The notes: generated from the letters alone by a model not told the origin. Positions 32,453-41,548 are shown, counted from the first letter of the stretch. The stretch: DNA of 64,000 nt from Proteus faecis (GCF_003144395.1 NZ_PENZ01000034.1:372001-436000); one strand, 5' to 3'. Made by a program: numbers and translations.

Positions 32453-34823
32453 TTATTCCTCTCAATTTATTAACCTTAGCCATTACCCTATCTCGTGTAT
32501 TTGATATATTCTTTTGCTTCACTTTTTCAAAATTAACTTTTTCTCGTTTCGTTGATGAAATTTGAATCTTCCCGTTCTCAAACCAAATCACTTCATCGCC
32601 ATAACTCAGGCGCATACCGTTCATCACCATTGACCACATTGTGTCTGGCGGTAAATCCAATCCCATTTTTTCGGCAAAAGCTTTAAACTCAGGTATCAAA
32701 CGTTCCTGATTTTCACTTAATGACACGGTTGAAATTATTCGCTGATTCTTTTTATGCTCTAAAACCTCACCAAATGATTTATCCCAATCGCTATATTGTG
32801 AACGTAGGTCAAAAACATCAGGCTCAGAAATCCCCCATACGGGCGATTTTAAGCCCCTATCGTGTAGGTTTTTAATATCGGGTGAACTGCCCGATCCACA
32901 GTTATTGACAGGACTCCGAGGCGCGCTAATCGCGCTTTTTAAAGTCAAAACCCGACCCGTTTCTAACTTACGCTTATGCTCAATTGCCTCAATATCCTGC
33001 TTAGATTTGCGGACTAAACGATACTGACGTTCACGCGTTTTTACTAAATCACCGCTTTTCAATGGTGAACATAGCCCAATAACGCGCATCACTTCTTCAT
33101 CATAAGAATTCGGCTCATCTGCAACAATACGAGCGACTAATAACGTTTGTAGGTTACGCTTAACGTTAGGCCCTCCTTGATGCTCAATATAAGCGGCGAA
33201 ATCCCCGGCATCGGCAGACGCTCTTACTTTTTCCGCTATATCACCCAACTTATCAGCGATACTCACACCACGAACACGGCGACACTCACGCCATACGCCT
33301 TTAGACGGTAAGCCAAACATGTGAAATTGAGGAATACGCCAAGTTGATGCCCACGCGGTAACAGCAGATGCAACCTCGGTTAATAACTCTCCCGATTCGT
33401 CATCAACTTCGCCCTCTAACGCATAACCATCAATATTTTTAGAAATGTATTTAGCGAGATAACCCGTCGCACCGCCTTTATTTAAATGCTTTGCTTCAAA
33501 ACGGTGTTTCTTTGCGCCTCGTTCTTCGCCATCTTCTTCAAGGGCGTACTTACGCATGATCTCAATCGCTGATGCACGTTGAGATTTATCCAGAAACATC
33601 ATCATGTGCCAATGTGGCGTAGCGTCATGATGAGGTTCAACAACCCTGATCCCATAATAGTTAATGCCTTTGTCTTTAAAGGCTGTGCGAATTTTTGCCC
33701 AAACTCTTACTAAATAACGCTGACCATCTTTCGGAGTGTATGCACTGTTATTCCATTTCTCGTTAATGAGAACTTTTTTCTTTTTCTCATCTTTAGAAAC
33801 GTTAATTTGCTTGGTGGGATGGTATTTTGAAGGGGTGGTTAACGTAATAAATAAACCAATATCGCCCCGTTCTTCTGCAACTTTTTGAATACCTGCGGCT
33901 TGCGCCATTAATTCCATACGGCGAATTTTAGGGTTAGCGATACTTGCTAATACTTTTTCCATTAAGTCAAAGCGATCACCCGATTCAACATCTTGAATAT
34001 CCATCATTTCAAGATAATTCATATTCGCTAAGCGTTGCGCTCTGACTTCACGAACCGCATTTTTACTGGCGTAAGGCGTCTTATCTGAATTCACATCACC
34101 AAAGGCAATATGCAAAGACTCACGCCAACGCTGACGATGAGCCTTTAACTTTTTCAGCCACCAATCTTCATTAGTTAACCGACTTAATCCTGATAGCGCA
34201 TCTTCAGGTGTTAACTTCCATTTTTGCACTTTTCCCCAAAACAATGGCGTTACATGTAAATAGGTAATTAACTGCCCTAATTGATGATAAATAGGGTTAA
34301 TCACTTTTAGGTTAAGTAACACCTCACGATCACCGTTATTTTCAGCAATTGCCTGATCAGCTAATTCATCGAATAAGTTGTCACACGCATTCGCGAATGA
34401 CTTCGCCATATGACGCAATATTTTGTCATGCGCATCGGGCAAGCGATTAAAGAACATGGCTTGATCAAAATCTCTATCTAACAAGAATTGACGCTTATCT
34501 TTCGCTAAACCATAGCGCGCATTAACAGCTTGCAAACGCTGATAAACGCTTTTATGAAACTTAAACACCAGCCAGTTATGAACTTCTTTAGGTGTTTTCT
34601 CTTTTCTAAGATGTTCGATGTATTTAAATAAGCGGGATTTAAGAAAACGAGGCAGTTTTTCAATATCGAATAAAATCGCTTGCCCCTGAGCCAATTGCTC
34701 ACGGGTAAGCGGTCTTTCATAAACAACAGGCTCGTGCTGTTTCCCATTCCACCAATACGTCCATTGCATATCAGCAGGATAGGAAACAGGAGGCTGAGAA
34801 AAATCAATCAAACGGCTAGCCAT
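32445..34823 (-). CDS. A: Replication initiation endonuclease (P2 gpA-like)
   Basis: 792 residues; HUH-type rolling-circle nickase. Metal-binding motif PHWHMMMF (His 404, His 406) and the double-tyrosine motif GYLAKYISKNIDGY (Tyr 455, Tyr 459) are intact. The P2 origin lies within gene A, so this gene probably contains it too. Start overlaps the preceding gene (TAATG). Last of the coupled early genes before the two cargo genes. Confidence 0.95.
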   Translation of the reverse strand: MASRLIDFSQPPVSYPADMQWTYWWNGKQHEPVVYERPLTREQLAQGQAILFDIEKLPRFLKSRLFKYIEHLRKEKTPKEVHNWLVFKFHKSVYQRLQAVNARYGLAKDKRQFLLDRDFDQAMFFNRLPDAHDKILRHMAKSFANACDNLFDELADQAIAENNGDREVLLNLKVINPIYHQLGQLITYLHVTPLFWGKVQKWKLTPEDALSGLSRLTNEDWWLKKLKAHRQRWRESLHIAFGDVNSDKTPYASKNAVREVRAQRLANMNYLEMMDIQDVESGDRFDLMEKVLASIANPKIRRMELMAQAAGIQKVAEERGDIGLFITLTTPSKYHPTKQINVSKDEKKKKVLINEKWNNSAYTPKDGQRYLVRVWAKIRTAFKDKGINYYGIRVVEPHHDATPHWHMMMFLDKSQRASAIEIMRKYALEEDGEERGAKKHRFEAKHLNKGGATGYLAKYISKNIDGYALEGEVDDESGELLTEVASAVTAWASTWRIPQFHMFGLPSKGVWRECRRVRGVSIADKLGDIAEKVRASADAGDFAAYIEHQGGPNVKRNLQTLLVARIVADEPNSYDEEVMRVIGLCSPLKSGDLVKTRERQYRLVRKSKQDIEAIEHKRKLETGRVLTLKSAISAPRSPVNNCGSGSSPDIKNLHDRGLKSPVWGISEPDVFDLRSQYSDWDKSFGEVLEHKKNQRIISTVSLSENQERLIPEFKAFAEKMGLDLPPDTMWSMVMNGMRLSYGDEVIWFENGKIQISSTKREKVNFEKVKQKNISNTRDRVMAKVNKLRGIND

Positions 34824-35146
34824 TACAGCACACCGCCTAAACGTTTCGGATCAATAATTTCAATGGCTGTTTCGCACAGTTTAGCGACGTGAGTCATTAT
34901 CTCTATCAATTCAGAGATAGACTTAATTTCTGCGCAAATAACACGACTCACATGCGCACCAACAACGCCAGCAGTCACATTTACCGCAGAGTCATACCAC
35001 GCAATCACTTCACGGCGCACACGACCATCAATAACAGTGACTTCAATTAACCCAAATTGTTTTTTCCAATAAACGATAGCAAAACGGGTGCCGGTAATAT
35101 GCACCCCATTTTTTGGATCTTGAATATCAACATAGCCCTGTTCCAT
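34823..35146 (-). CDS. Hypothetical early phage protein
   Basis: 107 residues from ATG 35146, seven bases after GGAGG and overlapping the dam stop (TGATG). N-terminal half beta-rich with RFAIVYWKKQFGLIEVTVID; C-terminal half helical. Not recognised. Its place just before A corresponds to the small P2 orf83 region. Confidence 0.7.
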   Translation of the reverse strand: MEQGYVDIQDPKNGVHITGTRFAIVYWKKQFGLIEVTVIDGRVRREVIAWYDSAVNVTAGVVGAHVSRVICAEIKSISELIEIMTHVAKLCETAIEIIDPKRLGGVL

Positions 35147-35973
35147 CAGCATACCTCCGGCAATACGGCGATAATTTCTTTTGCTGATTGGCGATTTCCA
35201 TTTGCAGAAATAGAACGAGGCGCATCAATCTCGTGAATAATAAAACCGAGGTCGGCATACATCCCTTTTGCATGAATGGAATTAGAGACGGTAATCGGGT
35301 TACCTTGTGATTGATTTAATGCCTTTAGCGCTTGAGCTAATTCAATTTGATGAGCGTGAGTAAAATCAGTGTGATGATATTTAGTAAAACATTTCTCATC
35401 CCCCATATATGGAGGATCACAATAAACACCATCCCCGAAGTCAACGAGTGATAAAGTATCTTGCCATTCTAAACAGGCGATAATGGCATTAGTAGCTTTT
35501 TCAGCAAATTGCCTGATTTCTTCCTCTGGAAAATAAACACGGCCATATGTTCCAAATGGCACGTTAAATTCACCTGAATTGTTATATCGACATAACCCAT
35601 TAAAGCAATGACGATTTAAATATAGAAATCTTGCTGACTGTATATATTTATCACATTCGCTTTTATCTAATACCTTAATTGAATTAAATAATTTCCTAAT
35701 AGAAATGTAATCATTTTTATGATTATTTTCTTCCCATGCATAGAACTCTTTACGTGCCATTATTTCAGTATGTTCTACGACATTACGATATAAACTAATT
35801 AAATCCTGATTGGCATCAGCAATTAAATATTCTTCATATTCCGTATTCATCATAACCGCACAAGAACCCGCAAACGGCTCAACTAAGCGCTTTGCTTTTG
35901 GCAAATACGTAATTAATTTATCCATGATGCGGGCTTTTGAACCCGCCCATTTCAGAATGGTTTTATTAGCCAT
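35146..35973 (-). CDS. dam: Dam-type adenine DNA methyltransferase
   Basis: 275 residues. LKWAGSKARIMDKL (SAM region), RLVEPFAGSCAVM (FxGxG-like motif) and YCDPPYMG (the DPPY catalytic motif) place it in the Dam/DpnIIA N6-adenine methylase family, probably GATC-specific. No restriction partner is next to it, so it is a solitary phage methylase, perhaps protecting phage DNA. TAATG overlap with the preceding gene. Confidence 0.92.
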   Translation of the reverse strand: MANKTILKWAGSKARIMDKLITYLPKAKRLVEPFAGSCAVMMNTEYEEYLIADANQDLISLYRNVVEHTEIMARKEFYAWEENNHKNDYISIRKLFNSIKVLDKSECDKYIQSARFLYLNRHCFNGLCRYNNSGEFNVPFGTYGRVYFPEEEIRQFAEKATNAIIACLEWQDTLSLVDFGDGVYCDPPYMGDEKCFTKYHHTDFTHAHQIELAQALKALNQSQGNPITVSNSIHAKGMYADLGFIIHEIDAPRSISANGNRQSAKEIIAVLPEVC

Positions 35974-36281
35974 TATTCATCATCCTCAATAATAGAAAAT
36001 GAAAGCATTACAAATTTAGGTTTATCGCCTAACTCTGGAATAATAGAATTAATACAGGTGATATCGGTAATAACCGTTCTAATAACATTTCCCGTATATT
36101 CGCCATAATGAAAAAGGTGACGGAATTCTCTTGGAGGAATAGCATTAAATTCACGTAAAACTAAAAGATCCCCGACTTGAAAATCTCTATCAGCTCGACA
36201 AAATTCGGCTTTTTTCGCTCCAATACGTACTTGATTGAAATATTGATGGTTTATTTTTAATTCATGCGTATATCGTTGCAT
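35973..36281 (-). CDS. DUF3850 (ASCH/PUA-like) protein
   Basis: 102 residues from ATG 36281 with CGGAGTG upstream. HELKINHQYFNQVRIGAKKA followed by FRADRDFQVGDLLVLREF-like spacing (here EFCRADRDFQVGDLLVLREF) is the DUF3850 pattern; the fold is related to ASCH RNA-binding domains. Function unknown. Confidence 0.82.
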   Translation of the reverse strand: MQRYTHELKINHQYFNQVRIGAKKAEFCRADRDFQVGDLLVLREFNAIPPREFRHLFHYGEYTGNVIRTVITDITCINSIIPELGDKPKFVMLSFSIIEDDE

Positions 36282-36282
36282 T

Positions 36283-36504
36283 TTAAACACTCCGATAATG
36301 CTTAGATTTCAATTCATGCACTGTCTGGCAATCCGCACAGCGGGTGCATCCCATTACTGCAATACGGCGCTTTTCGGGTATTTCACGACCGCAATCTTCA
36401 CATTCAAACGCTGATACACCGACGTAACGCCCTGTTACTGCTTTTATTTGTTTATCAAGCAATAACTGTGATTGTTCGCAGGCTAAATCCATTTCTTTAG
36501 ACAT
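36283..36504 (-). CDS. TraR/DksA-type zinc-finger protein
   Basis: 73 residues from MSKEMDLACEQSQ. ECEDCGREIPEKRR with CTRCADC forms the four-Cys zinc finger of the TraR/DksA family (P2 orf82 type). It is a short form lacking the long coiled coil, as in phage members that bind in the RNA polymerase secondary channel. Overlaps the preceding gene by eight bases; AGGAATGG precedes it. Confidence 0.85.
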   Translation of the reverse strand: MSKEMDLACEQSQLLLDKQIKAVTGRYVGVSAFECEDCGREIPEKRRIAVMGCTRCADCQTVHELKSKHYRSV

Positions 36505-36703
36505 AATTCCATTCCTGCGCTTGATGTTCGATAGACTCGGCTTCACCTTCTAATAATTGAAATACTTGCGAAGGCTCCATTCGTTCACTTAGTGCTCTTG
36601 ATGCTAATTTGCGTAAACGGGCAGAAAAAAGAACCGCCCGAGATTTTCTTTCATCTTCTCGAACGGCATTAATTAAATCGGTTACATCACTTTCTTTAGA
36701 CAT
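36497..36703 (-). CDS. Small early phage protein, possibly DUF2732
   Basis: 68 residues from MSKESDVTDLINAVRED; helical, with SARLRKLASRAL. Size, position before the TraR-like gene and charge resemble the DUF2732 proteins of P2-like phages. An upstream start in the open frame is not supported. Confidence 0.6.
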   Translation of the reverse strand: MSKESDVTDLINAVREDERKSRAVLFSARLRKLASRALSERMEPSQVFQLLEGEAESIEHQAQEWNYV

Positions 36704-36771
36704 AATCAGACCTCTGATAATCAGATATAAAAAGTCCTGACAAATAAATGTCATTTATTTTTTAGGTGTAA

Positions 36772-37167
36772 TTAAATAGGCATTGCTAATTTATTCGGGA
36801 TTAATGCGCTTAATACTTTTATTTGATGAAGTGCATTAATTATTTTTATTTTATCTTTCCTCTTTAATAATAAATAATCTGTTCCGTTCTTTTCTTTTTC
36901 TATCTCAGCAAGATAATAAATCATCTGATATATACGATTATTTTCATTTCTTAAATAATCAAGAAACTCACTAACCTGAATATCATCACTATTTTTATTT
37001 AACTTACTTAATAAATCAGCCCTAACTTCTGCTGTTTTATTCATACCACTGACGCGCTCATCAAATGAAAGACCATCATTGCGATAGTGCTTTACAACTT
37101 TAGGCTGATAAAAATCATCATTGCCTTGTAGTTGCTCTCTTGCTTGGATAAGCTCCGCGGCATTCAT
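36772..37167 (-). CDS. Early phage protein at the position of replication gene B
   Basis: 131 residues from MNAAELIQAREQLQG. Helical, with RNENNRIYQMIYYLAEIEKE. It lies between cox and A where P2 has B, the DnaB-helicase loader of 166 residues, but I cannot confirm homology by eye. AT-rich. Confidence 0.55.
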   Translation of the reverse strand: MNAAELIQAREQLQGNDDFYQPKVVKHYRNDGLSFDERVSGMNKTAEVRADLLSKLNKNSDDIQVSEFLDYLRNENNRIYQMIYYLAEIEKEKNGTDYLLLKRKDKIKIINALHQIKVLSALIPNKLAMPI

Positions 37168-37175
37168 AACAACAC

Positions 37176-37325
37176 CTAGATAGAAACTTTCACAAGAAAA
37201 GAAATAATAACAATGGCACATAAAGCCAGTGTTACTTTATCCGCTTTTGAATACTTTTTACTTTTATAAGTAAAAGATTCACTGTTTAATTTATATTTAT
37301 TTCGTTGCTTGATTAATTCATTCAT
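37176..37325 (-). CDS. Small single-helix membrane protein
   Basis: 49 residues, MNELIKQRNKYK at the start and a hydrophobic C-terminus (VTLALCAIVIISFLVKVSI). GGAG lies nine bases before ATG 37325. It ends eight bases before the B-position gene. Orphan in sequence; part of the early operon. Confidence 0.6.
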   Translation of the reverse strand: MNELIKQRNKYKLNSESFTYKSKKYSKADKVTLALCAIVIISFLVKVSI

Positions 37326-37431
37326 AAGTTATTTCTCCATTTATATTCGGTTTTTTATCCATGACCGAAAACATGGTGCTGTGCTAATATTGAATCGCCA
37401 AAAACAAAACAAGCACAGAAGGAACATAAAT

Positions 37432-37620
37432 ATGTCAATCGAGAAAGACACTAAAAACAAACTAACTAATCTTCTTCTTCAAGTAAAAAGCATAAAAGAA
37501 CCCATTACTTGTGAAGAAGCTCTTGATTTAAGAAATTTAGCATCAGAGCTTTCACGTGAAATTTACAATAAGTTCCATACACAACAAAAAGGTAGCGTTG
37601 ATATTATTGATTGCTTTTAA
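37432..37620 (+). CDS. Small protein counter-transcribed in the early region
   Basis: 62 residues, MSIEKDTKNKLTNLLLQVKS, helical and charged. AAGGAAC precedes ATG 37432, and a TAATAT -10-like element lies at about 37386. It runs against the surrounding early genes and overlaps the end of the next gene by four bases. Function unknown. Confidence 0.55.
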   Translation: MSIEKDTKNKLTNLLLQVKSIKEPITCEEALDLRNLASELSREIYNKFHTQQKGSVDIIDCF

Positions 37621-37886
37621 AATGAGTTACGTCGATGCAGTGCAATAATTGCATCAAACACAGCTTGTAAATCTCCAATATAAAAAGACGTCATAGTGGG
37701 ATTAACCTCCCTTATGGCGTTTAATATTGAAAACATTAAAGTCATTCTAGATACTGTGCCTAATGATTTTATTTCTTCTTTTCCTAGCCCATTCTCTTTT
37801 TTAGGAAGTGATAACGTATATTTCTTCACTTCTGAAATTAGTATTTCTAATTTTTCATTATCTTCTGATTTAATTAATTGACTCAT
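37617..37886 (-). CDS. Hypothetical early phage protein
   Basis: 89 residues, MSQLIKSEDNEKLEILISEV, helical. Start overlaps the preceding stop (ATGA) with AAGGTGAC upstream. No family recognised. Confidence 0.6.
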   Translation of the reverse strand: MSQLIKSEDNEKLEILISEVKKYTLSLPKKENGLGKEEIKSLGTVSRMTLMFSILNAIREVNPTMTSFYIGDLQAVFDAIIALHRRNSF

Positions 37887-38068
37887 TGAATGTCACCTTT
37901 TAACCCATCAATATATTTAACCGCCTCAGCCATTGCATCAAACTTACCGAATGACTGATCATCTAACCAAACGTGATAACGAGTAACTGGGCTCATTGCT
38001 TTTCGTGGCAACTTAATAATCGTAAAACCACGATACATAAAACTATGCTCAGTTATTTGTCGTATCAT
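37883..38068 (-). CDS. Hypothetical early phage protein (P2 orf78 position)
   Basis: 61 residues from MIRQITEHSFMYRGFTIIKL; beta-rich start and helical end. ATGA overlap with cox. The sequence suggests a small single-domain fold with YHVWLDDQSFGKFDAMAEAV, resembling short phage regulatory proteins; not recognised further. Confidence 0.65.
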   Translation of the reverse strand: MIRQITEHSFMYRGFTIIKLPRKAMSPVTRYHVWLDDQSFGKFDAMAEAVKYIDGLKGDIQ

Positions 38069-38325
38069 GATTTCAGCCCTAGCCACACCAACCAACCGTC
38101 ACGCATCTCTTTTGGTAAAGATTCATAAGCCATCTTTAAACCGTTATTCCATGCAGGCAGATAAACATAGTTTTCGGCTCTACTTGAACCCGGTCTTTTC
38201 ATTTGAATAATGGGTAACTTTCCTGCTTTGCGCATATCAGAAACGGCGCTAACTGGCTTACCAATTAATTCAGCAAATTTTTCCTCCGTCACGCCATCTG
38301 ACAGACTTACGATTTTCTCTCTCAT
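38065..38325 (-). CDS. cox: Cox-like excisionase/regulator
   Basis: 86 residues. VTEEKFAELIGKPVSAVSDM is a helix-turn-helix of the P2 Cox/MerR-like winged type, followed by KLPIIQMKRPGSSRAENYVY. It is first in the early operon, divergent from repressor C. In P2, Cox represses the lysogenic promoter and directs excision. Confidence 0.88.
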   Translation of the reverse strand: MREKIVSLSDGVTEEKFAELIGKPVSAVSDMRKAGKLPIIQMKRPGSSRAENYVYLPAWNNGLKMAYESLPKEMRDGWLVWLGLKS

Positions 38326-38426
38326 CTGCTACCCTCTTATGTCGGGCGCTTTATAGCGCCTTAAGACTCTTTGCTTCCCTGCAAGTAAATATCTAATACT
38401 CGATACAATATGGAGAACTCCACATA
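38326..38426. promoter_or_regulatory. Lysis-lysogeny switch region between cox and C
   Basis: 101 bp holding face-to-face promoters for cox and C. Visible symmetry: GGCGCTTTATAGCGCC near 38344-38359 and TGGAGAACTCCA (38411-38422), which contains the C ribosome site. Operator half-sites for C and Cox cannot be assigned by eye. Confidence 0.6.
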
Positions 38427-38726
38427 ATGTCAAGATCGCAAGGTGAGAAATTACGATTAATGCGTAACTCCGAACAGATGACAAAAAGGGAACTCGCTGA
38501 TTTGGTTGGGCTAAATTATGCAACCTACCACGGTTATGAAAGTGACAAATCGAAAATGACGTTTGAATCAGGGGTGAAAATCTTTTCCGCCAAAGTATTC
38601 AGGAAATATCGAGACTGGTTTATGTTCGATGAAGTTAATCCCGATGCTGGGCAAATCGCACCGGCACTCGCACACAGTGGGCAAGACAACACGCAATCAT
38701 CCCACTCAGACAAGAAAATTGGATAA
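38427..38726 (+). CDS. C: P2 C-like immunity repressor
   Basis: 99 residues, the same length as P2 C. Helix-turn-helix at about 17-40 (MTKRELADLVGLNYATYHGY). It keeps lysogeny by repressing the early promoter. Divergent from cox and upstream of int, as in P2. Confidence 0.9.
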   Translation: MSRSQGEKLRLMRNSEQMTKRELADLVGLNYATYHGYESDKSKMTFESGVKIFSAKVFRKYRDWFMFDEVNPDAGQIAPALAHSGQDNTQSSHSDKKIG

Positions 38727-38792
38727 CAATACATCAAGCATTTTGCGAATTTATTGATTCGCAAAGCATTTGTTCCATTGGAGGGTTTTCTT

Positions 38793-39782
38793 ATGACAAT
38801 TAAGAAACTCGAAAATGGTCAATATGAAGTGGACATTAGACCGGCTGGCCGTCACGGAAAACGGATCAGACGACGCTTTGAAAAAAAGCAAGAAGCTATT
38901 TTATTTGAACGTTATTCACTGGCTAATCAGCAAACAAAAGATTGGGTAGAAACATCAACCGATATTCGCCCTCTTAGCGATTTAATTGATATTTGGTGGG
39001 ATGTGTTCGGCAAAAATACACCTTATGGAAGAATGACACACCTAAGGGTGAGACGTATTGCTGAATCACTGAATAATCCCCCTGTTTGCCAATTAACCGA
39101 TAAGCAATTGGTACTCTATCGTGAGCTTAGACTCGCTTCTGGCGTAAAAGCCTCAACGATAAATAGGGATATCTCAGCACTCAGCGGTATGTTTACGGCG
39201 CTTAAAAAAACGGATTTCTTTTTAAGTAAACATCCCGTTCAAGGAATATCACGGTTAAAACAGCAAACGACTGAAATGTCATATCTAACAGATAATGAAA
39301 TTCAGCAATTATTAGCATTATTGGAAGGTGACAACCTAAAAGTTGCCGTTCTCTGTTTAAGCACAGGCGCCCGCTGGGGTGAAGCCCTCAAGCTAAAACG
39401 TGAACATGTGATCCAAAATAAGGTGAGATTTACGTACACCAAAACCAATAAGCCAAGAATTGTGCCAATTTCTCAAGCTGTTGCTGACATGATTTGTACA
39501 AAGAAATCAGGATTGCTCTTTACTGAAACGTCTTATCACATGTTTCGTAGAGCAATTAAAAAAGTGAAGCCCAGTATGGCATTAGGTCAGGCAACCCACG
39601 CATTGCGCCATACATTCGCCACCCATTTTATGATGAACGGCGGAAGTATTATTACGTTACAACGCATCTTAGGACACACTAATTTGCAACAAACGTTGAC
39701 CTATGCACACTTTGCGCCAGACTTCTTACAAGATGCCATTCAATATAACCCTTTGAAAGGTAGCACAGAATTACTGGTTTAG
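38793..39782 (+). CDS. int: P2-type integrase
   Basis: 329 residues from ATG 38793, with GGAGGG upstream; the open frame extends 13 codons further without support. The N-terminal arm-binding part is MTIKKLENGQYEVDIRPAG. Catalytic motifs: LSTGARWGEALKL (Arg), HALRHTFATHFM (HxxR), LGHTNLQQTLTYAH (His and Tyr). It ends just before the arm site and the attachment core, as expected. Confidence 0.95.
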   Translation: MTIKKLENGQYEVDIRPAGRHGKRIRRRFEKKQEAILFERYSLANQQTKDWVETSTDIRPLSDLIDIWWDVFGKNTPYGRMTHLRVRRIAESLNNPPVCQLTDKQLVLYRELRLASGVKASTINRDISALSGMFTALKKTDFFLSKHPVQGISRLKQQTTEMSYLTDNEIQQLLALLEGDNLKVAVLCLSTGARWGEALKLKREHVIQNKVRFTYTKTNKPRIVPISQAVADMICTKKSGLLFTETSYHMFRRAIKKVKPSMALGQATHALRHTFATHFMMNGGSIITLQRILGHTNLQQTLTYAHFAPDFLQDAIQYNPLKGSTELLV

Positions 39783-39784
39783 AG

Positions 39785-39806
39785 TGTCCACATATTGTCC
39801 ACACTT
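39785..39806 (+). repeat. Right arm-type integrase site candidate
   Basis: Two 11-bp tandem copies, TGTCCACATAT and TGTCCACACTT, starting two bases after the int stop; one mismatch from 7263-7284. Confidence 0.6.
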
Positions 39807-39852
39807 GAACACTTAAGGGCACTTTTTAGCCCTTTTTGATGATTTTGTGTAC

Positions 39853-39883
39853 AAAAAAAGGCATCTTAAAAAAGATGCCTTTC
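39853..39883. terminator. Terminator between int and ahpF
   Basis: AAAAGGCATCTT / AAGATGCCTTT stem with T-run; lies on the phage side of attR and gives ahpF a phage-supplied terminator. Confidence 0.8.
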
Positions 39884-39905
39884 TCTATAACTTATTGATT
39901 ATATT

Positions 39906-39960
39906 TGATTTACTTATTTTGCACTGGTGCGAATCAAGTAATCAAAGGCGCTAAGTGAGG
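39906..39960. repeat. attR (core within the ahpF 3' end)
   Basis: The 41-bp core 39906-39946 equals 7157-7197; similarity continues to 39960 with two mismatches. The ahpF stop codon and last ten codons lie in the core. Confidence 0.92.
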
Positions 39961-41479
39961 CTTTTGCACCTTCACCTGCAGCAATGATGATTTGCTTATA
40001 AGGTACTGTTGTACAGTCACCCGCAGCAAATACACCTTTGATATTTGTTTCACCGCGGGCATCAACAACAATTTCGCCCATCTTATTACGCTCAACAGTA
40101 CCTTCTAACCACTGAGTATTAGGTAATAAACCGATTTGAACGAAAATACCTGCTAATGCAATATCATGCATAGAATTATCGGTACGATCTTTATATTTTA
40201 GACCAGTTAACTTAGTGCCATCACCATATACTTCTGTAGTTTGTGCATTTAAGATAACTTCTACATTACTTAAGCTACGTAATTTTTTCTGTAATACCGC
40301 ATCTGCTCTCATTTCTGGAGCGAATTCTAATACTGTTACGTGTTCAACCAAGCCCGCTAAGTCAATTGCCGCTTCAACACCTGAGTTACCACCACCAATA
40401 ACAGCAACTCTTTTGCCTTTAAACAGTGGGCCATCACAGTGTGGGCAATAAGTTACACCACGAGTACGGTATTCATTTTCACCGGGAACATTCATATTTC
40501 TCCAGCGAGCACCCGTTGCAATAATTAAGCTACGGGTTTTTAAAATCGCGCCTGATGCGGTTTCAATTTGGTGTAATTCCCCTTCTGATGCACCTGGAAT
40601 TAAGCGACTAACAGTTTGACTATCGATCACATCTACTTGGTAATCATCAACGTGGGCTTTTAATGCACCAGCAAGTTTTGCACCTTCAGTTTTTGGTACT
40701 GAGATATAGTTTTCAATATCAACAGTATCAAGAACTTGGCCACCAAAACGTTCACCAATAAGGCCAGTATTCAAACCTTTACGAGCTGAATAAACAGCTG
40801 CTGACGCACCAGCAGGACCACTTCCCACAATTAAAACATCAAATGCATCTTTTTGGTTTAACAATTCTGCAGTACGTTTTTCTGCATTGCTGTCTACTTT
40901 GTTGACGATTTCAGCTAAGGTCATACGACCCTGACCAAACTCGTTACCATTTAAGAATACAGCAGGAACGCCCATGATGTTACGTTCCTGAATTTCATTT
41001 TGGAACATGCCTCCGTCAATCGCAGTATGTGTGATCTTCGGATTTAAAATCGCCATTAAGTTTAATGCCTGAACAACATCAGGGCAGTTATGACAAGAGA
41101 GCGAATAATAGGTTTCGAAATGAAACTCACCGTCTAACTGACGAATTTGTTCAAGTAATTCTTGTGCTTCTTTTGATGGATGCCCACCAGTTTGTAGTAA
41201 TGCTAAAACTAATGAAGTAAATTCATGACCTAATGGCGAACCAGCAAAACGAACACCCGTTTCTTTCCCTGGGTTGGTAATAAGAAAAGATGGTTTACGT
41301 ACATCGGCGTTATTATCTTCACGGTAAGTGACTTTATCAGATAATGGTTCGATTTCTTTTAATAACGCTTGGATATCAGCAGAATGTTTACTATCGTCTA
41401 ATGTTGCTACTAGCTCAACTGGCTGGGTTAATCGTTCTAAATAAGCTTTCAATTGAGCTTTTAAATTATTATCTAACAT
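39914..41479 (-). CDS. ahpF: Alkyl hydroperoxide reductase flavoprotein subunit
   Basis: 521 residues; NADH-dependent FAD disulfide reductase that recycles AhpC. The N-terminal glutaredoxin-like domain has SCHNCPD, the thioredoxin-reductase-like part has [18 protein letters not shown] (FAD), CPHCDGP (redox Cys pair) and [15 protein letters not shown] (NADH). Intact although it is the phage attachment gene: its last codons come from the shared core. Follows ahpC in one direction. Confidence 0.97.
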   Translation of the reverse strand: MLDNNLKAQLKAYLERLTQPVELVATLDDSKHSADIQALLKEIEPLSDKVTYREDNNADVRKPSFLITNPGKETGVRFAGSPLGHEFTSLVLALLQTGGHPSKEAQELLEQIRQLDGEFHFETYYSLSCHNCPDVVQALNLMAILNPKITHTAIDGGMFQNEIQERNIMGVPAVFLNGNEFGQGRMTLAEIVNKVDSNAEKRTAELLNQKDAFDVLIVGSGPAGASAAVYSARKGLNTGLIGERFGGQVLDTVDIENYISVPKTEGAKLAGALKAHVDDYQVDVIDSQTVSRLIPGASEGELHQIETASGAILKTRSLIIATGARWRNMNVPGENEYRTRGVTYCPHCDGPLFKGKRVAVIGGGNSGVEAAIDLAGLVEHVTVLEFAPEMRADAVLQKKLRSLSNVEVILNAQTTEVYGDGTKLTGLKYKDRTDNSMHDIALAGIFVQIGLLPNTQWLEGTVERNKMGEIVVDARGETNIKGVFAAGDCTTVPYKQIIIAAGEGAKASLSAFDYLIRTSAK

Positions 41480-41498
41480 TTTTGCACCCTCAATAAAA

Positions 41499-41518
41499 TC
41501 GGGTGCCGAAACACCCGA
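41499..41518 (-). terminator. Hairpin between ahpC and ahpF
   Basis: TCGGGTG / CACCCGA stem in the 69-bp spacer; probably lowers ahpF expression relative to ahpC or stabilises the ahpC message. Confidence 0.6.
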
Positions 41519-41548
41519 TAAATAACTTTTTAGTGGCTTAATTCTTAT

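Larger units (their letters stand above)
7157..39946. mobile_element. P2-type prophage integrated in the 3' end of ahpF
   Basis: Bounded by a 41-bp perfect direct repeat (7157-7197 and 39906-39946). The interior holds a full P2-like gene set: ogr, D, U, T, E/E', FII, FI, H, I, J, W, V, S, R, lysis genes, X, L, M, N, O, P, Q, cos, A, early genes, cox, C and int. The order is P2's, circularly permuted at the attachment site. All structural genes appear uninterrupted, so it may be functional, but tail-fibre chaperone gene G is absent. AT-rich cargo genes occupy three sites. Unit length from core to core is about 32.7 kb. Confidence 0.95.
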
